The notes beneath the pieces are model-generated. The model ran no database searches. It was given only the letters and a program-made list of their open reading frames with translations, and had not been told where the DNA came from. Positions 1 to 11,600 of a stretch of DNA of 64,000 nucleotides are shown one piece after another; the first letter of the stretch is position 1; every line of letters starts with the position of its first letter. The position numbers were made by a program, and so were the translations under genes. Source of the stretch: Arcuatula senhousia (lineage: Eukaryota; Mollusca; Bivalvia; Mytilida; Mytilidae); assembly GCA_963971305.1 (NCBI GenBank), contig OZ020303.1:60078867-60142866 (forward strand), given 5' to 3'.

Positions 1-396
1 ATAAATATAAAAAAAAAATCATTTATCTATAAGTTTATCAATAAAATAGACTTTAAGAGAATATTTAAAGGCCTATAGTCATATCGAACCTGTTTACTGA
101 ATAAAACATTATGTTCCTTAGACCAATGACAAGCGAACACCCCTAATAATGAAAAAGTAACTTCAACCAAAAGGTTAAGCTGAAATGGGACAGACGAATG
201 GACAAACGCTATATACACCTCAAATTGAATTTGTATTTGCTTGACCCATATGGAAGAAATTTGATATATTAAAATATAAGTCGTCAATAATTTGAAATTT
301 TTGAAAAGCTTTGATCCATCATCTTTTGTAAAGATTATTATTTTTTCAAATTGAACCTTATTAAATGTCATGCAAAAGACAGTATTTATATTATAG

Positions 397-3287
397 ATGA
401 CAAGTATAGAACCTTCCTTATGTCCAACCCGTCCGGTGAAACTGATTACATTAATGCTGTGACTGTACCGGTAAGAAATCATACTCATTTTAACTGTCAA
501 CGAATTCTCAGAAATTTAAAACTTCGACAAACAAAGACCTTTTGCCTGGTCTAGGAGCTAGAGTAAAAAACAAGAGACAAACAAAGATATTTAGAAAGCG
601 AAAATAAAGATTATCTGAAGTTCTAGGTGAAATATTCTTGATATATTTTCTATGATTACTGTCAAAGCATTAAACCTACTATGGCCCAAAATATAATTTA
701 TAGTTTGATTTTAAATGTATCATGTAATGGTGGGATGGCAGTCTAAGCGAAGGCACTAATGGGACATTCTAGTGTCAAACGTCCGAGAAGCAACGACAAA
801 ATCGGTATACACGAACAAGAACAGCACAAAAAAAACACAAAAGACAATATCAACCGAACGCATAATTTTGCAGCTTCTTGCAAATCAATGTCTTTAGTTT
901 TATTCTAGCTTGGTGATAATTTGGAAAGTGCTGTTAAATAGAAATGAATTTGAAGATTTCTACTGGTCTAACAGTAATATTATTGCACATGTAAATTAAA
1001 ATAAACGACTTTGAAAAGAAACATATTGAATGCTATTCTTGATTTCTTTTCAGTCCTATACCAGTTTAAACGGATTTATAACTACACAAATACCACTATC
1101 TGAAACTATAGAAGATTTTTGGAGAATGGTATATGACCATGAATGTAAATGTATTATTGTACTGGATCAACTGCCATCTGTAAGTCACTGTTTAATTCTA
1201 GTTGATAAATTAAAGATTTCATTATAAACTAGGGATATATGGTGGATTTGAGAGAATTATAATAAAACTTCTGAAACACTGATGGTAAAAGACAAACCAA
1301 TGGAGTCATGATAGTCATAATCCCCATAAGAGGGACTAAAAAGCATTTCAATAGAAATGATGGTTTTTATCACCACAAATCTTTCTATTCCATTGAAGTA
1401 TATTGTCAACTTTGTTTTATTATTGTTGAATAGATCAGTCATGCAACAATAACATTTGGTACAGAACATTAAACATATTATTCCAGTACAGCATGACCTT
1501 TTTTCAAAATGTCCGCTTTTCTTTTAGATATGAGTATTTTTTTCTTTTTCATTTAAACAGGCTAAATTATAAATTATTATTATCAATTTTCAGGACATTC
1601 ACATGACACCACCGGAACACGAGTTTATGAAGTTTTCCTCATTCATAGTATACAATGAACGTGTATTTCCAAGAAGTAAAGATATAACTGATATAGACAT
1701 TGTATTAAGCCCTATCAGTAAAGTAAGTACATGTAAACTAATGCATTTCAGTTAATNNNNNNNNNNNNNNNNNNNNNNNNNNNNNNNNNNNNNNNNNNNN
1801 NNNNNNNNNNNNNNNNNNNNNNNNNNNNNNNNNNNNNNNNNNNNNNNNNNNNNNNNTTTGTAACAACCCCCCCTGTAAAAATAACCAAAATATTAGGCAG
1901 ACCAGTTGTCTATCATTCATTTTTTGTACTTACCTCAATATATACGATATATAATACTATACAAAGTTGTCAGGATGTAGCTACCAAATAAAAAATATCA
2001 AACATCAAGTATACCCTCATTGAAAAACGAACTTGATTTTTCCCATAAAGTTGTTTTGGAATTTCTTAAAGGTTTCATGTACAAGATAATCTTTACTTCA
2101 TCCTTTATCTTACATTTTCAGGAGACGGATATCAAAATAAAAATGTATATAACAACAGTAGAATCGTCGGTGGCGCTACCTGAAAATAGAGAACATTTTG
2201 TTTGTTTATGTGAAATCTTGTTGGACCAGTTAAAAATTTCTGGGAATAATTCACCCACTGTAATTATGTGTCGGTAAGAATTAAATTAAGATTCAAAACA
2301 GGTTTTGATTTAGGAAAACTGGTACTGGCTAAACGGAATTATTTTAATTGCCAAAGAAAGGCGAAAATTAGGTACCATAGAAATGAAAATTCCAATGGTC
2401 CTGACTTTTTACATACAAAACTTGATTCTCATAACTCTTTTAATGGAGACAAACAAATGACTCTGGGACTGAACTTACAGAAAAGAAAGTATTTGTATAG
2501 AAATAAAGAGGAAATTATACCTGCACACATTCTTTTATATTTTAATTATTTCATTAAAAATCTAATTATATTCTAGTGATGGTGCTACGTTGTGTGGATT
2601 GTTTGTAACTATGACAACAACAGCACAGCGAATACAAATGGACAAGGATATGAACATTTTTGAAGTTGTGAAAACTATTCAAGAACGACAACCAAGATTT
2701 GTTGATACATTTGTATGTATCAAATTATATAAGTAAAACTGCTAAAAACATTTTTCCCAAGCCAGTAAACTTGTTTGAAGTTCAGTGCAATTGTGCCTAG
2801 TTGGTTAGTGGTACATGTATGTCAAATAAAGGTAATAACAAAACTACCAAACTTGAATGATCAATCTCTTAGTCCAGAGAAAATGACAAAAACGAATCAG
2901 TCATACCGAAGAATTGGCGGATCGCAATGGACTTGGTACAGGCATTTCAAAAAGAGTTTACTTAAAACAAATCATGTCTGACCAAAGAGGCTTAACATAG
3001 TAACATTTTCTTACTTATCATTTACAGAACTGATAGAAACAGTCATAATGCAAACACATTCTCGCCATCTTAAAAATGATCATCTAACTATCTAAAGGCA
3101 AAGACGGAGTAATCTCTGTTAACAAAATTAAAGTACAAGCTCGGTAGCATTATTTTTAAACAATGTTTTGTGAGTAAATGATATCGTAGTTAATATTTGA
3201 TCTTAATCATTTCAGGAACAATACAGATATGTACACATGCTTATAGATGACTTTATGGAGTCAAACCAACTTTACGTCAATGTTTAG
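397..3287 (+). CDS. Receptor-type protein tyrosine phosphatase, 3' end (catalytically dead last domain), partial
   Basis: Six exons can be joined in phase: about 397-470, 1054-1179, 1594-1722, 2122-2273, 2577-2712 and 3216-3287 (TAG). The upstream part lies outside the window. The product matches the second half of a classical PTP domain: SDYINA-like sequence (ETDYINAVTVP), then an FITTQIPLSETIEDFWRM block equivalent to the FIATQGPLPxTxxDFWRM motif, and a C-terminal block ending in the QYRYVHMLI helix typical of these domains. The P-loop reads MCRDGATLCGLF: the Cys is kept but the CX5R arginine is Leu. The region aligned with the WPD loop reads TTVESSVALP, so the general-acid Asp is also missing. 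Both losses fit the pseudophosphatase D2 domain of a membrane receptor PTP, which in known family members regulates or docks partners rather than hydrolysing phosphotyrosine. The start of exon 397 is the least certain boundary. A 100-N gap lies in the intron after the third exon. Receptor subtype cannot be assigned from this fragment. Confidence 0.85.
746..865 (-). repeat. Degenerate 3' tail of the RT retroelement family
   Basis: A diverged copy of the tail at 59555-59770, lying in an intron of the PTP gene. Shared blocks include GTCAAACGTCCGA and ACACGAACAAGAACAG. Confidence 0.5.
1757..1856. other. Assembly gap (100 N)
   Basis: Exactly 100 N, the usual placeholder for a gap of unknown size. 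It sits in an intron of the PTP gene, so the true intron length is unknown and an exon could be missing. However, the flanking exons join in phase 0 and the domain is continuous across it. Confidence 0.95.
2833..2985. repeat. Interspersed repeat copy (family also at 35848 and 56880)
   Basis: Shares the order 'ggtaataacaaa-act..aa', 'gaattg', 'cgcaatgg', 'acttggta', 'ggcatttcaaaa' with 35848-36010 and 56880-57125. It lies in the last intron of the PTP gene. No coding capacity is visible. Confidence 0.5.
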
Positions 3288-3564
3288 CTATTAAGCTCGG
3301 AATGTAACCTATCTTTAAAGACTGAAAACAGAATGAGAATGCACCCGCAAAGAGAACTGGATAACTGGAGGATTCTCTTGCATTTACCTGTTGGTAATAT
3401 GCAAGAGGTAAAACAAGTGCTAATTGACTTATTAATGGATATTTCTTGTCTTCAAATTGTCATAGTATCATTTGAAATATACCCCATTTGGCATATCATC
3501 ACCTTACATATATCACTTTTCTTTCAATGTATATAGTATTATAGTTTCTAATTTTGTTATTTTT

Positions 3565-3570
3565 AATAAA
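3565..3570 (+). terminator. Poly(A) signal of the PTP gene
   Basis: AATAAA 278 nt after the TAG at 3285-3287, in AT-rich sequence; the first canonical hexamer downstream of the stop. Confidence 0.5.
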
Positions 3571-5620
3571 TATTTTGCAATATAAAACCGTTGTTAAAAA
3601 CATTCGAATATGAAAGTTTCTACAATTATCTTCCTATATGTCAAAATACTTCAATTACAACACGAAAGGATGAAAGTGACATTTCAGCAAACTTCAGTAT
3701 ACATGCATGTTAATATTTTGTGTTTTTGCCCCTTTATTTTCGATTATTTAATAAGTTGATGATTTAATTATTTAAAACAAATGAAAGCAAACAATAAAAT
3801 ACAACTTAAGGTATCATACAATTGTTTGATTGTCAAGTCGGCATCATTGAAGTCATAAAGAGGAAAGGAACAACTTGAAACTGTAGTCCCACCATGATAA
3901 AGCACTTATAACACAGATCCATGTTAAACATCCAATAAAGGCTAATGTACGACCACAAACAAAAGAATAAATGAACCGAAGTTATCGTATGAAAATAAGT
4001 GTCGACAAACAATGACAATATGAAAGTAACACAACTGACCAGAAGTATAGGTAGGGTCGGAATTTCACCACTTAAGCACTGCAATTATCACTTTCGCTTT
4101 GATGATGACTATATATTCAATTCTGTTAAAATTATTTGGGGACATGTGACAGCTTAAATTTCATATGCCCTGCTTATTTTTCAAACCAAGGTATAAAATT
4201 CAACTATAAAACCCTTTGAACTTGTAAGTTTCTATGTATAAAGAAGTAGACTTTATGGTGGAAAACAAAAATGGGGAGTGATAACTTCTAATCCTTAACC
4301 GTGTTTCTCTATCAATGATTTATCTTTTTAATTAGGTTAAAGGCTTGTTTTCTACAAAAGGTAAACATCGTTCATATAAATCAGTTTTTTTATCCACCAC
4401 ACGAACCGGCGAGGTATCATATAATAACCTCTGTTTCATTGTTATGAATCTGTTTCATTCGTTGTCCGTCCGTCACCCAGAGGTTTCCAGATGATAACTT
4501 GAAAACCCGTCAAAGAAGCAGAGGTACCAATGGGGTATCCGAATGTCAAAGGTCCGAAAGGGCAGAGACAAAACCTGTAAACACGAACAAGAACGGGACA
4601 GAAACAGACAACATGTAAAACATGGAAACTCAAAATAACTGAATATCAATCAACGCGAACTCGAGTCGAAACAAGAGTGAACTCAGGTGCTCCGGAAGAG
4701 TATTGAGTAAAATAAAAAGCTTCGCCGAGCGCAGCATGATTCGATCGCAACATGTCGAACCGTGTAAGTTTAATGCCCAATATGGATATTCAATTACTCT
4801 AAAACATGCAGTCATTGGTGAACTGACATTTTTTTGACACATGCATTCTTTGATGGGTTTTAAATGCATATTTTATGGGTTTTTTAAACATTTATACCAA
4901 CCTTCAAGGAAATCTCATAATGGCCTTTTGGCTCCTTTGATTTCTAATTTCGCCAAAATTGTAGGAGATATTGAAAATTTAATTGAATAACACAGACGGG
5001 GATTTTTACAAGGATTCCAATGAAAAAAAAAATGTGATAATGGGGCCAAAAAATAAACAGTTTTTTTTTTTTGGGGGGGGGGTGCCCCTTTTGACCCCTA
5101 GTAGCAATGAAACAGTGCAAGATACATCAAAACTGTCTTTTCATTTTCCTGATAGAATTTATTGGGGAAAACAATTACAAACAATGATCAAAATAGGATA
5201 AAAATTCAACATCCTACAGATGTTTTGTAAATACATTTGTACATCAGCTTTAGCCCATTTGGTCCTTGGAAACGGTAGGAACCAGAGACCCCAAATCCAA
5301 TACCAGCCTTCCTTTGGTGGATACAAACATCATATCAAAATTTTATATTTTCGATTGGTAATTACTGTTGTGCAAGGTCAGCTGAATTCGAACAATTTTA
5401 TTTAGCCTTCAATTGGGTCAACCTTGATAAAAAGGTAATTTTTCATCACGTAGGAAAGTAGCTATGCAAATAAAGGACTGGTTAATGTTTATTCATCAAC
5501 CCATATTATCACTACAAATAATGATAATAATTATCTGATATTTTATTAATAAATTTTCACATTGATTTGCATGTGTTTTCACGGATAAACTCATCACTTC
5601 AAACAAAACAATACAAGAAG
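3571..5620. other. Intergenic region between the PTP gene and DEPTOR
   Basis: No exon-like open frame with splice sites was found. It holds one retroelement tail (4514-4706) and a T/G homopolymer tract near 5059-5083. The DEPTOR promoter and 5' UTR must lie at the right end, but no TATA box or other element stands out. Confidence 0.5.
4514..4706 (-). repeat. 3' tail fragment of the RT retroelement
   Basis: Starts GAAGCAGAGGTACCAATGG and runs to GTGCTCCGGAAGAG, closely matching the tail of the element at 59555-61860 in the same orientation. Only the noncoding tail is present, that is, a strongly 5'-truncated insertion. Confidence 0.8.
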
Positions 5621-8600
5621 ATGGATTCTTCAAGAGTTCGATCAAGGAGTTTTAGTGATAGAAACGAAATTTTCTTCATTGGTGAAGAATTAAGGTACAA
5701 AATTATTTCTTTTTTTCATTAAATTATTATCAATCTTTTAATTTCTATTACCGACTGTAATAAAGGATGAAGGGATTTTTTTTCTCATTGGTGAATATCA
5801 TAATTAAAGGTAAACCTCCTTAGGGGATAATTTTAAGCCACTCTGTATTTGTGTCCGTTTTTATTTTGTTTTTCATAACTTGTATGTTTTGCTTAGTAGA
5901 CAACATTATTATAATATCATACGATCTTCTATCTTCTTTTCTTCATTTATCATGTATTCTTTTTAGGACTAGAATAAACTTTGCAAATTTGATCAAAGAC
6001 AGAAAATATCATTTCAAAACATACAAGAACTGCTTCATTGGAAAAGAGGTGGTATCGTGGCTGGTTGGCTGTAAGCTTTGTGATTCCAGGACGTCAGTTG
6101 TGAAAGCCATGCAGATTTTACAAGACAATTATATCATTCATCATGGTAGGCGTTTACAAATATCATCAAAAAGGAAAAATGGTCTACAAATTAAAGAATA
6201 TATGAATTTTATGATGGAACTTAGTGTTAACAATCAAATGCTAAATTTCTCAACTATACTAAAAGTGTACATATGTTAACACGAAGAAGGACCAAAATTT
6301 TAAGAAATATTTGCTATTTAATACTTCTGTATACAGGTACATGTTGAATGTTGATGCAATCGCATTGTTTGTATGTTTTTTTCTCATATTTAGACCTTTT
6401 GTTTTTCAGTTTGTGATGACCACAATTTCAAAGATGACATGCTTTTCTATCGTTTTAGAAAAGATGACGGAACTTATGAAAATGACATTGATTTTAAATT
6501 ATTTATCCAAGGACTAAAAATATACAGATTGTAAGTATGAACGACAAGTACTTCTTCATAATATATCTTAATGTCTTCTTTGTTTCTTTTTTGACACAAA
6601 GGTCGCGAATTTCATCTCTGATCATACTAGAAAATCTAACTGTGGTTTCGACAGTATAGAAGTTTTAGCCATTAAACTTACTTATCGAATTCTACAAGAC
6701 TTAGAAAATAGTTTGTGAAAATGACAAATTATATAAATAGCCCCTTTCAAGCCTTTTGACTATTTTAGATTGTCAGTGAAGAAAAAGACTATTATAAGAG
6801 ACTATCAGTTAAATTCGCATGTGTATAAGAACGCTTTTATCGGATCTGTGTTCGTTGATTGGGTAATGAAAACGGAAAGGATTCCTTTAGAAGATGCTGT
6901 AGATCTGGGGCGAAAATTTCTGGACTTCAACATAATAAAACATGGTAAGATTTCCTTGTAATATTGGCAAAAATCAAGAAGTATAAAAGTGTGTCTTTCT
7001 GGCACATATCCCATATTCTTTCGTTTTTAATATCTACTCAAACAACAAAAAACGTCTCATCGCAAAACTATTATGTCGCAAAATATATAGAGTGCCCAAA
7101 CATCAGAAAGGGATGCACTATACACGATCGTTTATGAATGCCCAAGTCAAAATTACCGGATTACTCCTTAATTGTCCTCTAAAAAAACAAAGGCTTCTGT
7201 TCCACGTACGTATAATATGCATGACAATGTAAAGTCAATGTAAAGCGTAACTGTATTGGATTTCGGGAAATGTAATGATACATCTTCTATATGCTTAGTT
7301 TGATCAAAAAAGTGCTATTTCGTTTGACTTTTCGAATTCTTTATAATTACATAAATTTCATTAATTATATGTTTAATGTTACAGAAACTCGACCATAATA
7401 GTTTTAATTCATTTCAGTAACGGATGACCATCACTTTAAACATGACAATTGCCTGCTTTACCAATTTGCATTTAACTTTGAGCAAAAGTTTTGCTTTCAT
7501 AATGTGTTTAAATACTTTGTGCGATCTCACTCTCGGAATACCTCGGATTGTTCAATACCAGAAAAAGTACACCGAAGACAAACATCGATCAGCAGCGAAA
7601 TATCTCATTCGTCTACGGATTCTCACGATGACTATCTTGCTGATTTGAAACTTCCGGATGCAGGAGGTAAATTTTTATTTTTAGTCTCAACTGTTTTTGG
7701 GGGGTTGGAAGAGTATGTAGCTCAGCGTAGAAATACTTAACATATTATTTGGCATAAAATCACTTTTCACTTTACCATTAAACACTGTAAGACAAAGCTA
7801 AATGCATGTAATCATGATTATTGAGGGCTTTAACACAATTTTAGTCCGGCGAAAAAACGGCTATCGACACTATTTGCGACACAAGACGACGGATAGTTCA
7901 ATTTGTGATCATACACTTTGCATGCTACAAATGCTGTAAGAGTAGCTAAGCGATATTTTAACAATGTCTAATTAGTTAAGAAGGGGATTAAACAATAGTC
8001 CTAATATGACTAAAAGCAAATAGCAGTATTTTTGTCTGCTCCGTGCAGTGTATACTTAATTTTTATCTTATATATAGGTATTTACCATGAAAAGTTTGGT
8101 TCCATATCATCAGATGACAGTGAGGGAACAGATGGCAACGAAGGGGCCTACGGGTTAACATCCCCTCGGTCGGGTAAATGAAGTTTTAAAATATTGACAT
8201 TGTACTGGCTTAATTTTTTTACCGTATACATGCATGAACTGCTTATTTAAAAACAATTCACAGTATCGTGCTAATGAAATAATAAAGACATCTGCTCAAG
8301 AATGGGCAATATAAATGAACATTTTAATTGCTTAGGGTGCCTATTTTTAAAGCAGGATGTCTTCTTATATGATACCATTCTAGCCATTTTAAAGAGTTCA
8401 TTCGTCTCTATCCGATTCGTTTATCATCGCTGTCTTTGCATGAACGTATTTATAAAGTAGTAAAAATGAGATATTTTGAGCCCTCAAATGCCCAAAAAGA
8501 AAAAAAATATGTTCATCATTTCATTTGATTATAAATTTATTTTCTATATATTAATATTGGCTAATATCATAATAGACGAAACGCGCGTCAGGCGTAGCAA

Positions 8601-11600
8601 AATTTATCGTCTGGAACTTTGTTGTCATTTTCATTTTGATTTCATACTAGTATACCAAAAGGTTAATCAAGATCAGTTTGATATTATATATAATATTTTT
8701 TTCCCATTTTATTTGTTAGTAATGTTACGAAATGTCACAGCATCAGAATTAGAATCCCCAGACACGCCATATATCAAGAAAATATTACGAGTAAGTATAA
8801 GCCTTACCCAGACTTTTCTATCTACCAGATCACTATGTTATCTTGTCTAATGACATCCGTTTTCAGTCCACTACACTAAGGTGATGATTATATTATTGTG
8901 TGTAAGCTCTTAGGGGCCGACCATTTAACTTAGTTTTTTAGTATTTTGATTCTGATTTATTATGGAAAAAGATATGGTTTGGCAGAAAAGGTTAAGAAAA
9001 AAATATTGTGAAGAAGAATATCTGCCATTTAATATACTAGTACCAGTAATATTTATATCAAAACAAGAATAGGCCCCATCTTGCAACATTTTGAACCGAC
9101 GGTCGAAAGGATGGACAGACAATCGTACCCGTACACTTTATGTACACCTATTTTCGTTGAGTCACTGAAAATAAGGCCAGGGTCATTCGGCATGGCGACA
9201 GTTGTGTATATCATAACCTCAACTGTCAGGATACCAAATATCAGATGCCTAGCTAATATACAGCTCAAGACATCAATCAAGTCTTACAAAAAAAGTTAAC
9301 GTTGCCGCCGCCGCCGCCAGAAAGTTATACCTATGTCTCGACTTCCGTGACTATTCGTCGCAGGCGGGACAAAAATTGCATCGACATCTCATAAAAATTA
9401 AAAAAAATTTCGTCCCTTATTTAACTTACGGTCTTCAACTTATATTGATAATAGACATTAAAAAGTTATGTGAAGTAATCACGCAAAAACTACTAATTTT
9501 GTTCAGGCTTTACATGTATTTTACACTTGGTATATGAATGAACAATTAGAATTCATAACATTATCAGTAAAAGATAATTGTTATTTCAAAACTACAAATG
9601 TCATTATTTGTCAACAAATCTTGACTTGTTTGGATGATAAAGCAATTTTACCATCTAGTGACATGACATCATATCAGATAGACGTATCTGAAGTATGAAG
9701 ATAGGAAAAAGCGGAAAACCACAATTTTATTACAATTAACAAGAATAACAATATATATATATATGATTGGGTGTGATAACACAAATACACTTTTCCATCC
9801 AAAATCATCTGTCTCCCCTTAACGCCTTTTTGCAAATCAAAATAATTATAACTGAAACTAGGTTAGTCACTCAGTATTTTTTTTTCAAACATATCTTTAA
9901 AAGCTAGTTTAAGAAATTGACCATCTTAAAAAAAATTGAATCAAAATTATCATTATTGAAACTTTAAATCGTGTACCTAATGTTGAAATTCCAAGTCATA
10001 TATTGCTTTACTGTTACTTTTATCTTTTACTATAATTTGAATTTCAACAACAGCCTTAGATTCGGACAAATTATTTAAAAGCCAAAAATAATCAACATTT
10101 TTATGCAGTGTTAAATTTTTATTACCCAAATTCAAATATATCCAAGCATTAGATATTTAAGCATTATTTAAGATACAATCCAATGCACAAAATTATGGTT
10201 CCTATTAGTTTGCAACACCAAATAAAATCATTCAGTTTTTATTTATATTTTTTAAGATACCAAGTGATTCTGTGGGCTATGGATTTGTAGTACGAGGAAG
10301 CGGACCTACCTATGTACAGACAATTGATCCATCTGGTCCAGCTGCTGCTGCTGGGCTCAAGGTAATGAGAGAACTAGAACAATAGTGAAACAAAGGCAGA
10401 ACACACAAAAACTAATTGACATGTAACATTATTGTTAAAACCAGTACTGTTAAATGACTGTTTATAGACTTGACTTTGACTTATTCCACTTCGTCCATGG
10501 GTGGACATAGGGCGACTACAACTCCTTTCCAACCTGCTCTGTCCTTTGCCTTTGTCTTCGCCTCATTCCAGGTCATTCCGATCTTCTTTAGTTCAGCAAT
10601 GTTACCCCTACGCCAGGTGTTTTTTGGCCTACCCCTCTTGCGTTGTCCCTGAGGGTTCCAATCTAGAGCTTGCCTTGTAATGTTTGTTTCTGGTTTTCTT
10701 AGTGTGTGTCCAATCCATTTCCATTTTCTATTTCTTATCACTTTTTCTATTGGTTCCTGTTTTGTTTTCTTCCAAAGTTCTATGTTGCTAATTTTTTCTG
10801 GCCACCTTATACCAATGATGTTTCGGAGGCATTTGTTTACAAATACCTGGAGAGATTTGATGGATGTTACAGTTTCTCTCCAGGTTTCACAGCCATATAG
10901 GAGGACAGATTTTACATTGCTGTTAAATATTTTGATCTTTGTTGCTGTTCTTAGTGTTCTGCTTTTCCATACAGGCTTAAGAATAGAAAATGCCTGTAGT
11001 GCTTTTTTCTTTCTTGCTTGAATGTCTTCGTCAGTACCCCCAGTTGTACTAATTATGCTGCCAAGATAGGTGAAGTTATCAACATTTTCTATAAATGCAT
11101 TGTTGACCATGATTTAAGTATTTTGATTTGCATTTATTCTCATTGTTTTTGTTTTGCTGGAATTGATGTAAAGACCGGTTCTTTTAGATGTTTCTTCAAG
11201 TTGGCTTGCTTGACATTGAGAATCTTGAAGGCGATGTGATAGTGTGCAGATATCATCTGCAAATTCAAGATCTTCTAAACGTGATGTAAAAGTCCAATTG
11301 ATTCCATGTGGTGTTTCGTATGCTGTTTTCCCGATCCAGTCAATAACAATCAGGAAAAGAAGGGGGGAGAGGATGCATCCTTGTCGAACTCCAGTTGTAA
11401 CAGGAAATGGATCAGTCAATCTGCCTGAATGTATGACTTGGCAAGAAAATCCATCATACAGTAGTTTTATCATTGATATGATCTTCAAAGGAACTCCATA
11501 ATGTGCAAGAATCTTCCAGAGAACTTGATGGTCTATGCTGTCAAAAGCTTTTTGGAAATCGACAAAATTGAGATATAAAGATGATTGCCACTCAATAGTT

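Noticed and set aside
27..500. 157-codon minus-strand frame over the first PTP exon
   Set aside because: Shadow of AT-rich sequence; no domain motif and it overlaps the better-supported plus-strand PTP exon.
2268..2576. 102-codon plus-strand frame in the PTP intron
   Set aside because: It is in a different frame from the PTP coding sequence and lies wholly between a donor and acceptor that join in phase.
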